A DNA stretch of 13,740 nt from Candidatus Glassbacteria bacterium RIFCSPLOWO2_12_FULL_58_11. GTDB lineage: Bacteria; Gemmatimonadota; Glassbacteria; GWA2-58-10. Positions 1 to 7,115 of this stretch are shown here, piece by piece. The notes under the pieces were generated by a model. It had not been told where the DNA came from. It did no database searches and saw only the letters and a program-made list of their open reading frames with translations. The stretch lies in NCBI GenBank assembly GCA_001780825.1, contig MFIX01000262.1, forward strand, positions 1 to 13,740, in the 5' to 3' direction. A program made the translations under genes and the position numbers. Position 1 is the first letter of the stretch. Each line of letters begins with the position of its first letter.

Positions 1-2320
1 CACTTGCCGAGAGCACTTCCCCGTTGCGCACAAAGCTTTCCCAGCGCAAATCATAGTTGTCGATTAAGGTGCGCTTAAGGTCCTGATTGCCGGTAAAAAT
101 CAGGTCATTCACAAAATCGAAGGAAGAATAGGGAGCCATCTCCCGGAAAGTGGGCCGGGCCAGCGAGCGGCCATAAGCCAGGCGCAGGTTTGTCTTGTCA
201 TTGAGCAGGTACACAAAATTGGCCGCGGGCAGGTAGTCCACCTCGGAAATATCCCCGCGCCTCAGGCTTTGGTCACGGCTTATCACCTGGAGGTCCGTTG
301 TCTCCAGCCGGACGCCGCCGATAAACTGAATCTTTTTAGTCAGCGGCAGCTCGGTCATGACAAACGCGGCGGCGACATTCTGGGTGCCGTCATAGTTTCC
401 CCGGGCCTCGCTGGCATCGGAAATATAGTTGGCGAAACGGTTCAGCCTGCCCGTGGTGTCCACCAGACCGATATTCCCAGACTGCCAGAAGGATAAGGGG
501 TCGCCTTTGTAGCCGTACCGGCTGTCATCGGTGATAAACTCGAAGCGTCTTTCGATGAAGGCCCGGTCGGTGGAGGTATAAGCGCCGCCGAACTTGAATT
601 GACTGTGCAACTGGCTCCACTGCTTGAAGGGTATTCCGACGCTCAGATTCAAGTCCACGTTGTGCTCGTTCAGGTTGCGGAAATACCGGTTCGGGCTGGG
701 ATATATCGAAGGACGGATCGCGTAGCTCGTGTCGATGACGCCATTCCGGTCCGTAACGGTATAGTTGTCGGTGAAATACCGCAGGTCCGGCTCATCCTGC
801 TGGGAATCATTGTATGAACCGGCCCATTCCAAGTGCGAGTCGAACAGTGCGGGCAGATTGTGCTCTCCCCGGAGCTGAACGCTGTTCAGTGAGCGCTCGG
901 TATATTTAAGCACCCGGGTTTCATAGGTGGAACTTCCGGTCAGGTCGCGCGGGAACGCTCCGTACAGATACCGGGCTTCGGATTCGCCGCTCTGGTTGTA
1001 CATGTAGTTAAAGCCGATTTCGTGGTTGTCTGTCAGTTTATAGGAGAGGTTCAGCAGTCCTCCCCAGCGGGCTTCGTCCGAACCCAACGCATCCGTGAGT
1101 CTGTATTCATTTGTCAGTTCATCGACTTTATCCACACTGCCGGTAAGCTCCCAGCGGGCCGCCGTTCCATTCTGGTACGCCGTGTATTTGCGATTGTAGC
1201 TGAAGCTGCCCAGCATGCCGAAGGGCCTGCCGAAAAGCTTGACCTGATTGCCGACCGAGAGCGAGTATCCTTGGTTCAGCGGAAATTTATCCGGCGAGGG
1301 GGCCATTACCTGGCTGAATGAGCGGGTGATCCGGTCGAGCTCGAGGGCTTTGTCGCGGTTGCTCCAGGCGCTGCCGATATCGGGTATTTTCAAACCGGGG
1401 TCATTCAGAATCGAGGGCAGGCTCCGGGTCCCGTCATCCATGCCGAGCCAGTCGTTTTTTCCGCCCGGATACAGGAGCGAACCGCCCTTTAAGGTGCTCT
1501 GGGGATTAAATGAGGTGGATTGAGAAAAGGAGAAAGTAAAAGATTCGGGGAAACGCTTGGTCCAGATCTCGACCATGCCGCCTGAGAAATTGCCGGGTTT
1601 ATCGGGGCTGTAGCTTTTGAGCGTGACAATCCGATCCAGCAGGCTCGAAGGGAAAAGGTCCATCTGCACGGCCTTGCGGTACGGATCCGGGCTGGGCAGC
1701 TCGGAACCGTTCAACTGGGTCGAGCTGTAGCGGTCGCCCAGGCCGCGCACATAAACATACTTGCCGTCCACCACTGAGGCCCCGGTCACCTTGCTCATCG
1801 CCTCGGCGGCATCTGCGCTTCCCGTACGCGCCATATCCTCGGAGCCGACAGCATCACTGATCTCGACGGACTGCTGCCGCTGTTCCAGCAGCTTGTCCGC
1901 CTGCCGCCCTTCCTCCTTCGGCAATTGGCCCTCGATCAGCATGTTATTCATCTCATAAACGGCTTCCCGAAGGGCGAAATCCTGCTGCAGGCGCTGGCCC
2001 GGGTTGAGGATGACTGCCTTTTCGAACTGTTGGTATCCGCTATGGGAAAGCACAATCGTATATTTGCCGGGGGGCAGGTCGGCAATTTTATACCGGCCGT
2101 CCTGATCGCTGACCGCGCCGAATTTCGTATCCTTGATATATATACTGGCCGAGCCCAGGGGCAGTCCCTGATCGGCCACCGATATCCTACCGTAAATCTC
2201 TCCATCCGAGCCCGCGGCCAGCTGGATCGAGTCCGCGGCAGTATCCTGGGCTAATAATCCCGTCGAAACCGTGAGCATCATCGACAGGACCGCGGCCAAC
2301 AAACTGTAGCGCTTTGACAT
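1..2320 (-). CDS. TonB-dependent outer-membrane receptor, C-terminus beyond window
   Basis: Outer-membrane receptor that takes up a ligand using TonB energy; the substrate is not evident. The frame is open from the ATG at 2318-2320 to the left edge, giving 773 residues, and the end of the barrel is missing. The start is well supported by AGGAGGAAGG directly upstream. Residues 1-24 form a signal peptide (cleavage near LLA-QD). About 38-118 is a carboxypeptidase-regulatory-like beta-sandwich (GRISVADQGLPLGSASIYI, then DQDGRYKIADLPPGKYTI). About 145-258 is the plug, with VRGLGDRYSSTQLNG and PGNFSGGMVEIWTK as hallmarks. After that come beta-barrel strands, including the late-barrel motif LRLAYGRSLARPTFRE and NYDLRWES. 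The family usually has 900-1000 residues, so roughly 150-200 should follow outside. It lies 204 bases downstream of a response-regulator remnant on the same strand, which may once have controlled it. No SusD-like partner is visible. Family assignment is firm; substrate is unknown. Confidence 0.5.
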   Translation of the reverse strand, partial: MSKRYSLLAAVLSMMLTVSTGLLAQDTAADSIQLAAGSDGEIYGRISVADQGLPLGSASIYIKDTKFGAVSDQDGRYKIADLPPGKYTIVLSHSGYQQFEKAVILNPGQRLQQDFALREAVYEMNNMLIEGQLPKEEGRQADKLLEQRQQSVEISDAVGSEDMARTGSADAAEAMSKVTGASVVDGKYVYVRGLGDRYSSTQLNGSELPSPDPYRKAVQMDLFPSSLLDRIVTLKSYSPDKPGNFSGGMVEIWTKRFPESFTFSFSQSTSFNPQSTLKGGSLLYPGGKNDWLGMDDGTRSLPSILNDPGLKIPDIGSAWSNRDKALELDRITRSFSQVMAPSPDKFPLNQGYSLSVGNQVKLFGRPFGMLGSFSYNRKYTAYQNGTAARWELTGSVDKVDELTNEYRLTDALGSDEARWGGLLNLSYKLTDNHEIGFNYMYNQSGESEARYLYGAFPRDLTGSSTYETRVLKYTERSLNSVQLRGEHNLPALFDSHLEWAGSYNDSQQDEPDLRYFTDNYTVTDRNGVIDTSYAIRPSIYPSPNRYFRNLNEHNVDLNLSVGIPFKQWSQLHSQFKFGGAYTSTDRAFIERRFEFITDDSRYGYKGDPLSFWQSGNIGLVDTTGRLNRFANYISDASEARGNYDGTQNVAAAFVMTELPLTKKIQFIGGVRLETTDLQVISRDQSLRRGDISEVDYLPAANFVYLLNDKTNLRLAYGRSLARPTFREMAPYSSFDFVNDLIFTGNQDLKRTLIDNYDLRWESFVRNGEVLSAS

Positions 2321-2524
2321 CCTTCCTCCTGACCCGGAAAGAGTATTTAACGATGGAAAAAATTCTGACGTTTACACATAATAACCATAGACTGTTAGAT
2401 AATTATTTTGTCATTATGAGGATTTAATGAGAAATTAGTTATGGCAGCGAGAGCAGGGCTTAAAGCAGGGGGGAATGAAGAAATTTTGTCTCTGGATGGT
2501 CACTACAGTCTTTAGTTCTAAATT
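2321..2524 (-). promoter_or_regulatory. Leader/spacer upstream of the TonB receptor
   Basis: The 204 bases between the response-regulator remnant and the receptor carry the receptor's Shine-Dalgarno (AGGAGGAAGG on the minus strand, 2321-2330). An AT-rich segment lies at about 2340-2430. I see no hairpin with a T-tract after the regulator, so read-through transcription into the receptor is possible. I could not place a convincing -35/-10 pair. Confidence 0.5.
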
Positions 2525-3307
2525 TTAATATTCCTCGCCGGAATTTACCGCCGGGCTCCGGCGATAGACCAGCCTGGCCGGTTCGGATCTAGACATTTCA
2601 GTACTCCCGGCATCCCATTCGGCCGCCGTGAATTTGTATCCCACGCTCGGAACGGCCTGGATCTTGTTACCGTCACAACCGAGCTTTTTCCGCAAACCGG
2701 CAACCAGGACATCCACCGAGCGGTCCGAAATGGACTGGCTGCCGCTGTGGAGCTCGTCGACAATCTGACGGCGGGAAAGCGCCCTCCCCGGATTTTTTGC
2801 CAGATAATCCAGCAATTGAAACTCCATGAAAGTCAGACTGACGCGCGCTCCATCCGTCCAGGCTTCATAGCGGCCTCTATGCAAGGTCAGATCGTTGATT
2901 CGCATCAGGAGATTGTCAGACTGCGCTCTCTTTATCCTTCTTCTCAGTATCGCTTTTACTCTGGAGGCCAGAATCCTGGGGCTGAAAGGCTTGCTGAGGT
3001 AATCATCGGCCCCCAGCTCAAGACTGCTTATCTCATGGGCCTCATCTCCGCTGGCGGACTAGACGATCAGCGGTATCTCCCGCGAATGGCTTTCGCTTTT
3101 CAGGCGCCGGCAGAATTCGAGCCCATCCATATCCGGCAAATACAAATCAAAAATCAGCAATTCATATTTTTTAATTCGGATCGAATCGAGGGCCGCCGCC
3201 GCAGTCGAGGTATTTTCCGCGCGTAAATTCTCCCGGGAGAGATAATAAACTATCTGTCTCAGAGTTACCGGATCAGTTTCCGCAACCAATATTTTCTTGC
3301 CGGCCAT
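2525..3307 (-). pseudogene. OmpR/PhoB-type response regulator with in-frame amber stop
   Basis: Two-component response regulator: phosphorylatable receiver followed by a winged-helix DNA-binding domain. Read from ATG 3307 the frame gives a receiver (MAGKKILVAETDP, phospho-acceptor Asp54 in FDLYLPDMDG). It meets TAG at 3059-3061 (codon 83) and then resumes in the same frame with SASGDEAHEISSLELGADDY and the conserved Lys106 (LSKPF). The OmpR-type winged helix spans about residues 135-230 (LTFMEFQLLDYLAKNPG, RSVDVLVAGLRKKLG, VPSVGYKF). The reading frame never shifts, and the stop sits where the family has a hydrophobic residue before S/T-A, so a TTG-to-TAG change explains it. Read through, it would be 260 codons, with a tail of about 30 residues beyond the usual end. 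The acidic pocket is also atypical (E10-T11-D12). Upstream of ATG 3307 there is only a weak GGCAGG ribosome site. The downstream half has an internal ATG at 2905 without a visible ribosome site. Either a pseudogene or a sequencing error. Confidence 0.5.
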
Positions 3308-3854
3308 TTTGAGCCTGCCATCGAGAATATTTTATAAATCCTGAAACTCCAGGAATTAAAGCCAAGCTATTTGACACGTTATAAGCGTAAGATTAAAATT
3401 TTGTTATAAAACGATAAGATTTTGATTTGAAGATCAGTTTTTTCGCCTGCCGGCAAGAAAGTGCGGTTATCGGATATTCCACCGGGGAAACTCCAGGCGC
3501 GGCCATATTCGCAAGACTCAGGAAGAATGCCGATTTAAGCCGGCCTGTTTTGATTCGGCTATCAGGCCATCTTTCCTGCACTAACTTCTCGACACGCTTA
3601 GGCGAATGGGTTATAGTGATATAAGGGAAATGCGCTAAATTTGAAAAGCGGCAAGTTGTCTTAGATGGGGGAATTTATGCCGGAGAACATTCTCAAACGC
3701 TCATCTTTTTCAAACCGGCCGGCCCGGCTGTCAAGGCGATAACCGCGGGGACGCCGCGGCCCGAGGCCGCCCGGTTCATAATCCTCTGAAAAACTCTGAT
3801 TTGAATTGTCCAAAAGCGTTTTTTTAGATCTTGAAATCTCTTCCGGAAACCAAA
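3308..3854. other. Intergenic stretch without a supported gene
   Basis: About 550 bases between the regulator's start and the proline-rich frame. 3340-3430 is AT-rich and probably holds the regulator's promoter (minus), though no good box pair was found. A 65-codon plus frame from TTG 3427 lacks a ribosome site. A 21-codon frame from ATG 3677 follows a GGGGGA-like site and ends at 3742, but resembles nothing I know. 3741-3776 is a GC-rich block of overlapping inverted repeats, described separately. The stretch may be decayed coding DNA. Confidence 0.5.
3741..3776. repeat. Overlapping, mutually exclusive GC-rich hairpins
   Basis: CCGCGG at 3743-3748 pairs with CCGCGG at 3754-3759 (5-base loop). 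GCGGCC at 3756-3761 pairs with GGCCGC at 3765-3770 (3-base loop). The two stems share 3756-3759, so only one can form at a time. The block is bounded by AACCG (3741-3745) and CGGTT (3772-3776), which can also pair. No T-tract follows, so it is not a standard terminator. Confidence 0.5.
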
Positions 3855-4181
3855 ATGAAAATGCCTCGCCATTTACCTGGGCCTCCGAAAATGCCGAACC
3901 CTCCCTCCGTGCCGCCTATGCCCAAAATGCCGGGACCGCCCGTTATGCCTAAGCCGCCTGCCCTTCCCCAGCCGCCAGCCATGCCCAAGCCACCGCAGGT
4001 GACCGCTGTTTTTCTGAATTGAGCGCTGTCTGAGCCTCGCGCGGCGATCCTGCCGGACAACCACAGAATCAGCGGCGGAGGTGAAATAGTACTTCTGGAT
4101 GGCCTCAAGCTGCGCCTGGAGTACCAGGCAAATTCCAGACTTAAGGACTCCTGCCTGACGCAGCTCGTGATCGGATTTTAG
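3855..4181 (+). pseudogene. Proline/methionine-rich MPxPP-repeat frame interrupted by TGA
   Basis: From ATG 3855 (or an in-frame TTG at 3831) the frame reads about 55 residues dominated by MPKPP-like units (PPKMPNPPSVPPMPKM, VMPKPPALPQPPAMPKPP). It reaches TGA at 4020-4022. The same frame then stays open to TAG 4179-4181 and looks coding: ILPDNHRISGGGEIVLL and DGLKLRLEYQANSRLKDS, with mostly G/C third bases. A hairpin with a T-rich tail follows 23 bases later. This suggests one gene of about 108 codons broken by a nonsense codon, or less likely a programmed read-through. Ribosome-site support is weak. The opposite strand has an intact glycine-rich frame (4108 to 3824) from an ATG preceded by GAGG, so strand choice is not certain. 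I do not recognise the family; an extended, surface or scaffold-like segment is the most the composition allows. Confidence 0.5.
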
Positions 4182-4203
4182 GCCAGGTCGCTTGTTCGAT
4201 AAT

Positions 4204-4220
4204 GAAATGCGGCGCATTTC
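4204..4220 (+). terminator. Short hairpin between proline-rich frame and mscS
   Basis: GAAATGC (4204-4210), loop GGC, GCATTTC (4214-4220), followed on the plus strand by TTCTTT. It stands 23 bases after the TAG at 4181 and about 50 bases beyond the mscS stop, so it could end transcripts from both sides. The stem has few G-C pairs and the T-tract is imperfect. Confidence 0.5.
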
Positions 4221-4268
4221 TTCTTTGCCGGGCGGATATCTTTTCCCGTAAGCTCAACTTGGTCCGTT

Positions 4269-5111
4269 TCAGCTTTTTTCCACCAGCCTCACCGCGAACG
4301 GCTCGGTGGCAGCGCCGACGTTAAGAGTCCGCTGGGGAAAAGGAATCTCGATATTGTGCTTGTCGAAAGCCAGCTTTATCTCCTCCTGGATGCTGTTCAT
4401 GAGCTGAAGGAAATTATCCTTGGCGCACCAGACGCAAAAAAGCAGGTCCAGCGAGGATTCTCCGTAGCCTTTGAAAATGAACAGCGGCGCGGGCTCTTCA
4501 AGGCAGAGCGGGTTTCGATCGGCCACCTCCAGCAGCAGCTCCCGCACCCGGGAGATATTCTCCTTGTAAGCTACTCCGACCTCGATATCGATCCGCCGGA
4601 TCGGATAGCTGGTAAGATTGATGACCTGCGATTTGATCAGCTCCTCGTTGGGTATCCGCACCAGGGCATTCTGGAAGGTGCGCAGTTTTACCGAGATCAG
4701 CTCGATGGAGTTCACCACCCCGGTGGTCTCGCCCACCTGGATGACATCGCCGATCTGGAACGGACGGTCGGCGAGCAGAAATAAGCCGCTGATAATATTC
4801 GAGGCCGAGGTCTGGGCCGCGAAACCCAGAGCGACGGTCAGGACGCCGGCGGCGCCGAGCAACACACTGAGCTGGAAGCCCAGCTCGCGCAGCGAGGAGG
4901 CGACTACCACCGCGGCCAGCAGGTAAAAAACTATCTTCCGCAGCAGAACCTGCTGGGGCTGGCTGGTGTAGCGGCTCAACATCCTGGCGATACTGCCGGC
5001 CAGAAGCCGGGCCAGCAAGAGGCCGGCTGCCAGAATCACGCCCGAGCGGATGAGGGAGAGGATTCTTTCATGGGTAAAAAAATTGACAATCCAATCATAC
5101 GTATGGGTCAT
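4269..5111 (-). CDS. mscS: MscS-family small-conductance mechanosensitive channel
   Basis: Inner-membrane channel that opens under membrane tension to release solutes on hypo-osmotic shock. At 280 residues it is close to the 286 of E. coli MscS. Predicted helices lie at about 21-39 and 59-75. The pore helix region at about 80-112 has the Gly/Ala-rich packing pattern (LLGAAGVLTVALGFAAQTSA, then NIISGLFLL). The beta domain follows with RPFQIGDVIQVGETTGVV. The C-terminal cytoplasmic vestibule ends with the family signature IEIPFPQRTL (about 255-263). ATG 5111 is preceded by GGAGGG four bases upstream. The gene starts 15 bases after the stop of the DUF432-like gene, so the two are almost certainly one transcript. 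Assignment to the family is firm; conductance and tuning cannot be read from sequence. Confidence 0.5.
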   Translation of the reverse strand: MTHTYDWIVNFFTHERILSLIRSGVILAAGLLLARLLAGSIARMLSRYTSQPQQVLLRKIVFYLLAAVVVASSLRELGFQLSVLLGAAGVLTVALGFAAQTSASNIISGLFLLADRPFQIGDVIQVGETTGVVNSIELISVKLRTFQNALVRIPNEELIKSQVINLTSYPIRRIDIEVGVAYKENISRVRELLLEVADRNPLCLEEPAPLFIFKGYGESSLDLLFCVWCAKDNFLQLMNSIQEEIKLAFDKHNIEIPFPQRTLNVGAATEPFAVRLVEKS

Positions 5112-5126
5112 ATTCCCTCCAGCGAT

Positions 5127-5936
5127 TTAGCTGATCAGGTAGTTCATCGCCCGGGTCAGGATATTCTGATCGGGTTTCAGTCTGGGCTCGCAGACTATTT
5201 TCGCCTTGCCCGCCGCGGCGGGCGCGACCGGTTTGAAGCCCAGAGAGGCCGTATGTTCGTCATCTCCCAGGTCCAGGGTCACCTGCTGGGTCCAGAGCCG
5301 GCTCTCGGCGGACTGATACAGCGAAAGATTGGGCACCGGAAGGTTGAAACGCTCCAGCCGGATGGACTTCCGGCCTTTGTTGCGCAGCAGGATGACCGTT
5401 GTTGCCCGATGAGGCCGGAAAGAGAGCTCGCTGATCTCCAGTTTGCCGAACAGCCGGTTGGCATAGCACAGCTCACCTTCCATGGTCGAGGGTCCGAACC
5501 AGGTATCCGACGGCCGGATGATCGGCGCATCCTGCAACAGCGTCCGCCTCTTGCCGACCTCCACGCGAAACCATAAAGGAGTGCCGGCATAGAAATTCAC
5601 TTCCTCATTGGGAAGGACGAAAAAGGGCACTTCCGGACGGATCACCACCGGGCGGTCGGCCAGAGCCGGGCTGATCTGCAGGCTCTCCACCGTACCTCCC
5701 GCCCCGAAACGGGTAAGACTGGAAGCCGGTCCCGGTTGTGTCACCTGTGCAAGCGGGACAAGCACCTCGGCATTGTTGTCTTGCGGCTCGCCCGAACAGT
5801 CGTATAGAATCCGCCATTCACATTTCAGACGCTCGATCCGGAACGAAGCCGGTCCGATCCGCCAAAGCCCGCTTTCACCCTGCGCCAGGCTGAAATTGCC
5901 CCACCACACCAGGTTATCGTCAAGCCGATTTGTCAT
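5127..5936 (-). CDS. DUF432-like protein, upstream partner of MscS
   Basis: A 269-residue protein of unknown function that I place in DUF432 (COG2430-like). The match rests on the opening LVWWGNFSLAQGESGLWRIG and IERLKCEWRILYD, the central alternating beta pattern (VPFFVLPNEEVNFYAGTPLW), and a later ELSFRPHRATTVILLRN strand pair. From memory, DUF432 genes are often next to MscS channels in archaea and some bacteria; here the spacing is 15 bases. I chose ATG 5936 because GGAG lies eight bases upstream. An upstream TTG (5996) would add 20 residues but has no ribosome site. No signal peptide or membrane helix is visible, so the protein is probably cytoplasmic and mostly beta. A role in modulating or sensing for the channel is inference from the gene pairing only. 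Confidence 0.5.
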   Translation of the reverse strand: MTNRLDDNLVWWGNFSLAQGESGLWRIGPASFRIERLKCEWRILYDCSGEPQDNNAEVLVPLAQVTQPGPASSLTRFGAGGTVESLQISPALADRPVVIRPEVPFFVLPNEEVNFYAGTPLWFRVEVGKRRTLLQDAPIIRPSDTWFGPSTMEGELCYANRLFGKLEISELSFRPHRATTVILLRNKGRKSIRLERFNLPVPNLSLYQSAESRLWTQQVTLDLGDDEHTASLGFKPVAPAAAGKAKIVCEPRLKPDQNILTRAMNYLIS

Positions 5937-6142
5937 TGGCAGGTCTCCACAAGTTAAATAATGTCTCGATACAATTATTTTCTTAATTTCTTTCAACGGG
6001 CAAGCCGTTAACCGGATCTCTTAAGTACCGCTCTTTACTCAATCTTCACGCCGGCCGGCAGTGCGTGCAAATAGCCAACTTCATCTCAATTTGCAAGATA
6101 AAAATGTTTATAAATGATTTTTCATTTTGAACAACTGCCTTA

Positions 6143-6152
6143 TTGTTAACAA
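6143..6152. promoter_or_regulatory. Perfect palindrome TTGTTAACAA, possible operator
   Basis: Ten-base perfect palindrome about 210 bases upstream of the DUF432-like start. It overlaps the -10 side of the candidate TTGACT/AACAAT promoter on the minus strand. Its position would suit a repressor site. A 10-base palindrome can occur by chance in AT-rich DNA. Confidence 0.5.
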
Positions 6153-6435
6153 GTTATCACAAAGTCAACGCCCGGCCCGATAATTGCCCTCTTAATCACA
6201 GTCTCTGAGTTTTCCCCACCGCCAGCCTTTTTTCAAGTACCAAAACATTCCAGAATTCAGCGGTCCTGAGCGCTGTTTTCGGCAGATGAGTCATTCGTGA
6301 ACTAAAATCGGTTTTTTGGCCGGGATTCCTCGCGTTTAAGACAGGGACAGTTTTGCGCCTCGCAAAGAAAATTTCCACGAGCCGGGGATTTTTCCAAGAA
6401 AAACAAATTTCTTAATGATTTTTTTCTTGCTAAAT

Positions 6436-6447
6436 TTAAGCGCTTAA
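6436..6447. promoter_or_regulatory. Perfect palindrome TTAAGCGCTTAA upstream of HU
   Basis: Twelve-base perfect palindrome 114 bases before the HU start. It is also flanked by TTGCT (6427-6431) and AGCAA (6447-6451), giving a wider imperfect dyad. It sits where an HU promoter would be expected, so it is a candidate operator. No clear -35/-10 pair was found with it. Confidence 0.5.
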
Positions 6448-6560
6448 GCAATTTTTCTATGGAGTTTAATTTCTCTAACACGGATTTTTAAAAAACTTAG
6501 CTCTCCAACTGTACTTCACACCGGCTGTCCAACGCTTATCATATGACAGGAGTTTTACCA

Positions 6561-6833
6561 ATGACCAAGGCTGATGTAGTAGAATTAATCGCCGAGAAGA
6601 CCGGTTTCACGGTCAAGGATGTCAAAATCGTTGTCGAACAATGCCTGGAGGAAATCAAGAATTGTCTCGCGGAGAACGAGCATCTCGAAATCCGCGGGTT
6701 CGGGACATTTAAAGTGAAAAATCACAAAGCGCGCAAAGCCCGTAATCCCAAGACAAATGAAGAGGTATTCGTTCCCGCCAGAAAAAAGGCCGTCTTCAAA
6801 GTCTCCAAAGAACTGAACAGCGTATTGAATTGA
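6561..6833 (+). CDS. HU/IHF-family nucleoid DNA-binding protein
   Basis: Small basic architectural protein that binds and bends DNA as a dimer. It has 90 residues, the normal HU length. The N-terminal helices begin MTKADVVELIAEKTGF. The beta-saddle carries the signature EIRGFGTFKVKNHKARKAR, then NPKTNEEVFVP (arm with the intercalating Pro) and the terminal FKVSKELN. The start at 6561 is chosen over an in-frame ATG at 6543 because AGGAG (6549-6553) lies eight bases upstream and the protein then begins exactly like other HUs. It is monocistronic, divergent from DUF432-mscS and convergent with the glycosidase-like gene. HU versus IHF subunit cannot be settled by eye; HU is more likely outside Proteobacteria. 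Confidence 0.5.
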   Translation: MTKADVVELIAEKTGFTVKDVKIVVEQCLEEIKNCLAENEHLEIRGFGTFKVKNHKARKARNPKTNEEVFVPARKKAVFKVSKELNSVLN

Positions 6834-7115
6834 AGCTAGGTATTTTCAGTCCTTTACGCTCGAGATTAATTTTTCCGCAAGCCGCTGCTCATTTATTAAG
6901 CCAGCCCGGCAAACTGCCTTTACACCGGGAGATAATTTTTACTATTAAATACACTTTCACAGACCCCGGACGCTGCTCCAGCCCGTACCTTCACCACTCA
7001 AATCTCGCGTAAATGCAGACCGCAGAGCCTGCGACTGAAGCGGCTGGTCCAGGCAGCGCAAATCATAACTCCTGCCGCATCTCTTCCGCGGCAGACTTAT
7101 TGCCTGCTATCCGCA
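6834..7115. other. Convergent intergenic spacer
   Basis: The 282 bases between the ends of HU (plus) and the glycosidase-like gene (minus). Two hairpins are visible. CCCGG (6905-6909) with CCGGG (6925-6929) encloses a GGCA/TGCC mini-stem and is followed by AGATAATTTTT, a weak terminator for HU. A 7-base stem lies at 7072-7094 near the other gene's stop. No gene is supported here. Confidence 0.5.
7072..7094 (-). terminator. Hairpin downstream of the glycosidase-like gene
   Basis: CTGCCGC (7072-7078), nine-base loop, GCGGCAG (7088-7094). It lies 22 bases after the minus-strand stop at 7116-7118. The stem is GC-rich but neither strand has a proper T-run after it, so it may only stabilise 3' ends. 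Confidence 0.5.

Larger units (their letters stand above)
5937..6560. promoter_or_regulatory. Divergent intergenic region, DUF432-mscS and HU
   Basis: About 620 bases, AT-rich except near 6050 and 6170, with no supported gene. For the minus-strand operon, a possible promoter is TTGACT (6163-6168) with AACAAT (6142-6147), but the 15-base spacer is short. A second candidate is TATAAA near 6110 with a poor -35. A perfect 10-base palindrome, TTGTTAACAA, lies at 6143-6152, overlapping the first candidate. GCCGGCCGGC is at 6050-6059. Toward HU, a 12-base palindrome lies at 6436-6447 in a very T-rich context. The 60-codon minus frame at 6196-6378 starts with GTG and lacks a ribosome site. Confidence 0.5.

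Noticed and set aside
3427..3624. 65-codon plus frame
   Set aside because: TTG start in AT-rich DNA, no ribosome site, no recognisable motif, and a competing frame on the other strand.
2525..4022. UAG or UGA recoding to explain the in-frame stops
   Set aside because: htpG and the glycosidase-like gene end in TAG, and HU and mscS end in TGA, each exactly where the family ends. Both codons therefore act as normal stops.
3824..4108. 94-codon minus frame rich in GGxG repeats
   Set aside because: It mirrors the MPxPP repeat on the opposite strand. The 4023-4181 part reads better as plus-strand coding, though the GAGG before its ATG keeps it from being excluded.
6196..6378. 60-codon minus frame in the HU/DUF432 spacer
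   Set aside because: GTG start without ribosome site; no family resemblance.
6543..6560. Upstream ATG as HU start
   Set aside because: It would place the AGGAG site inside the coding region and add six residues not seen in HU proteins.
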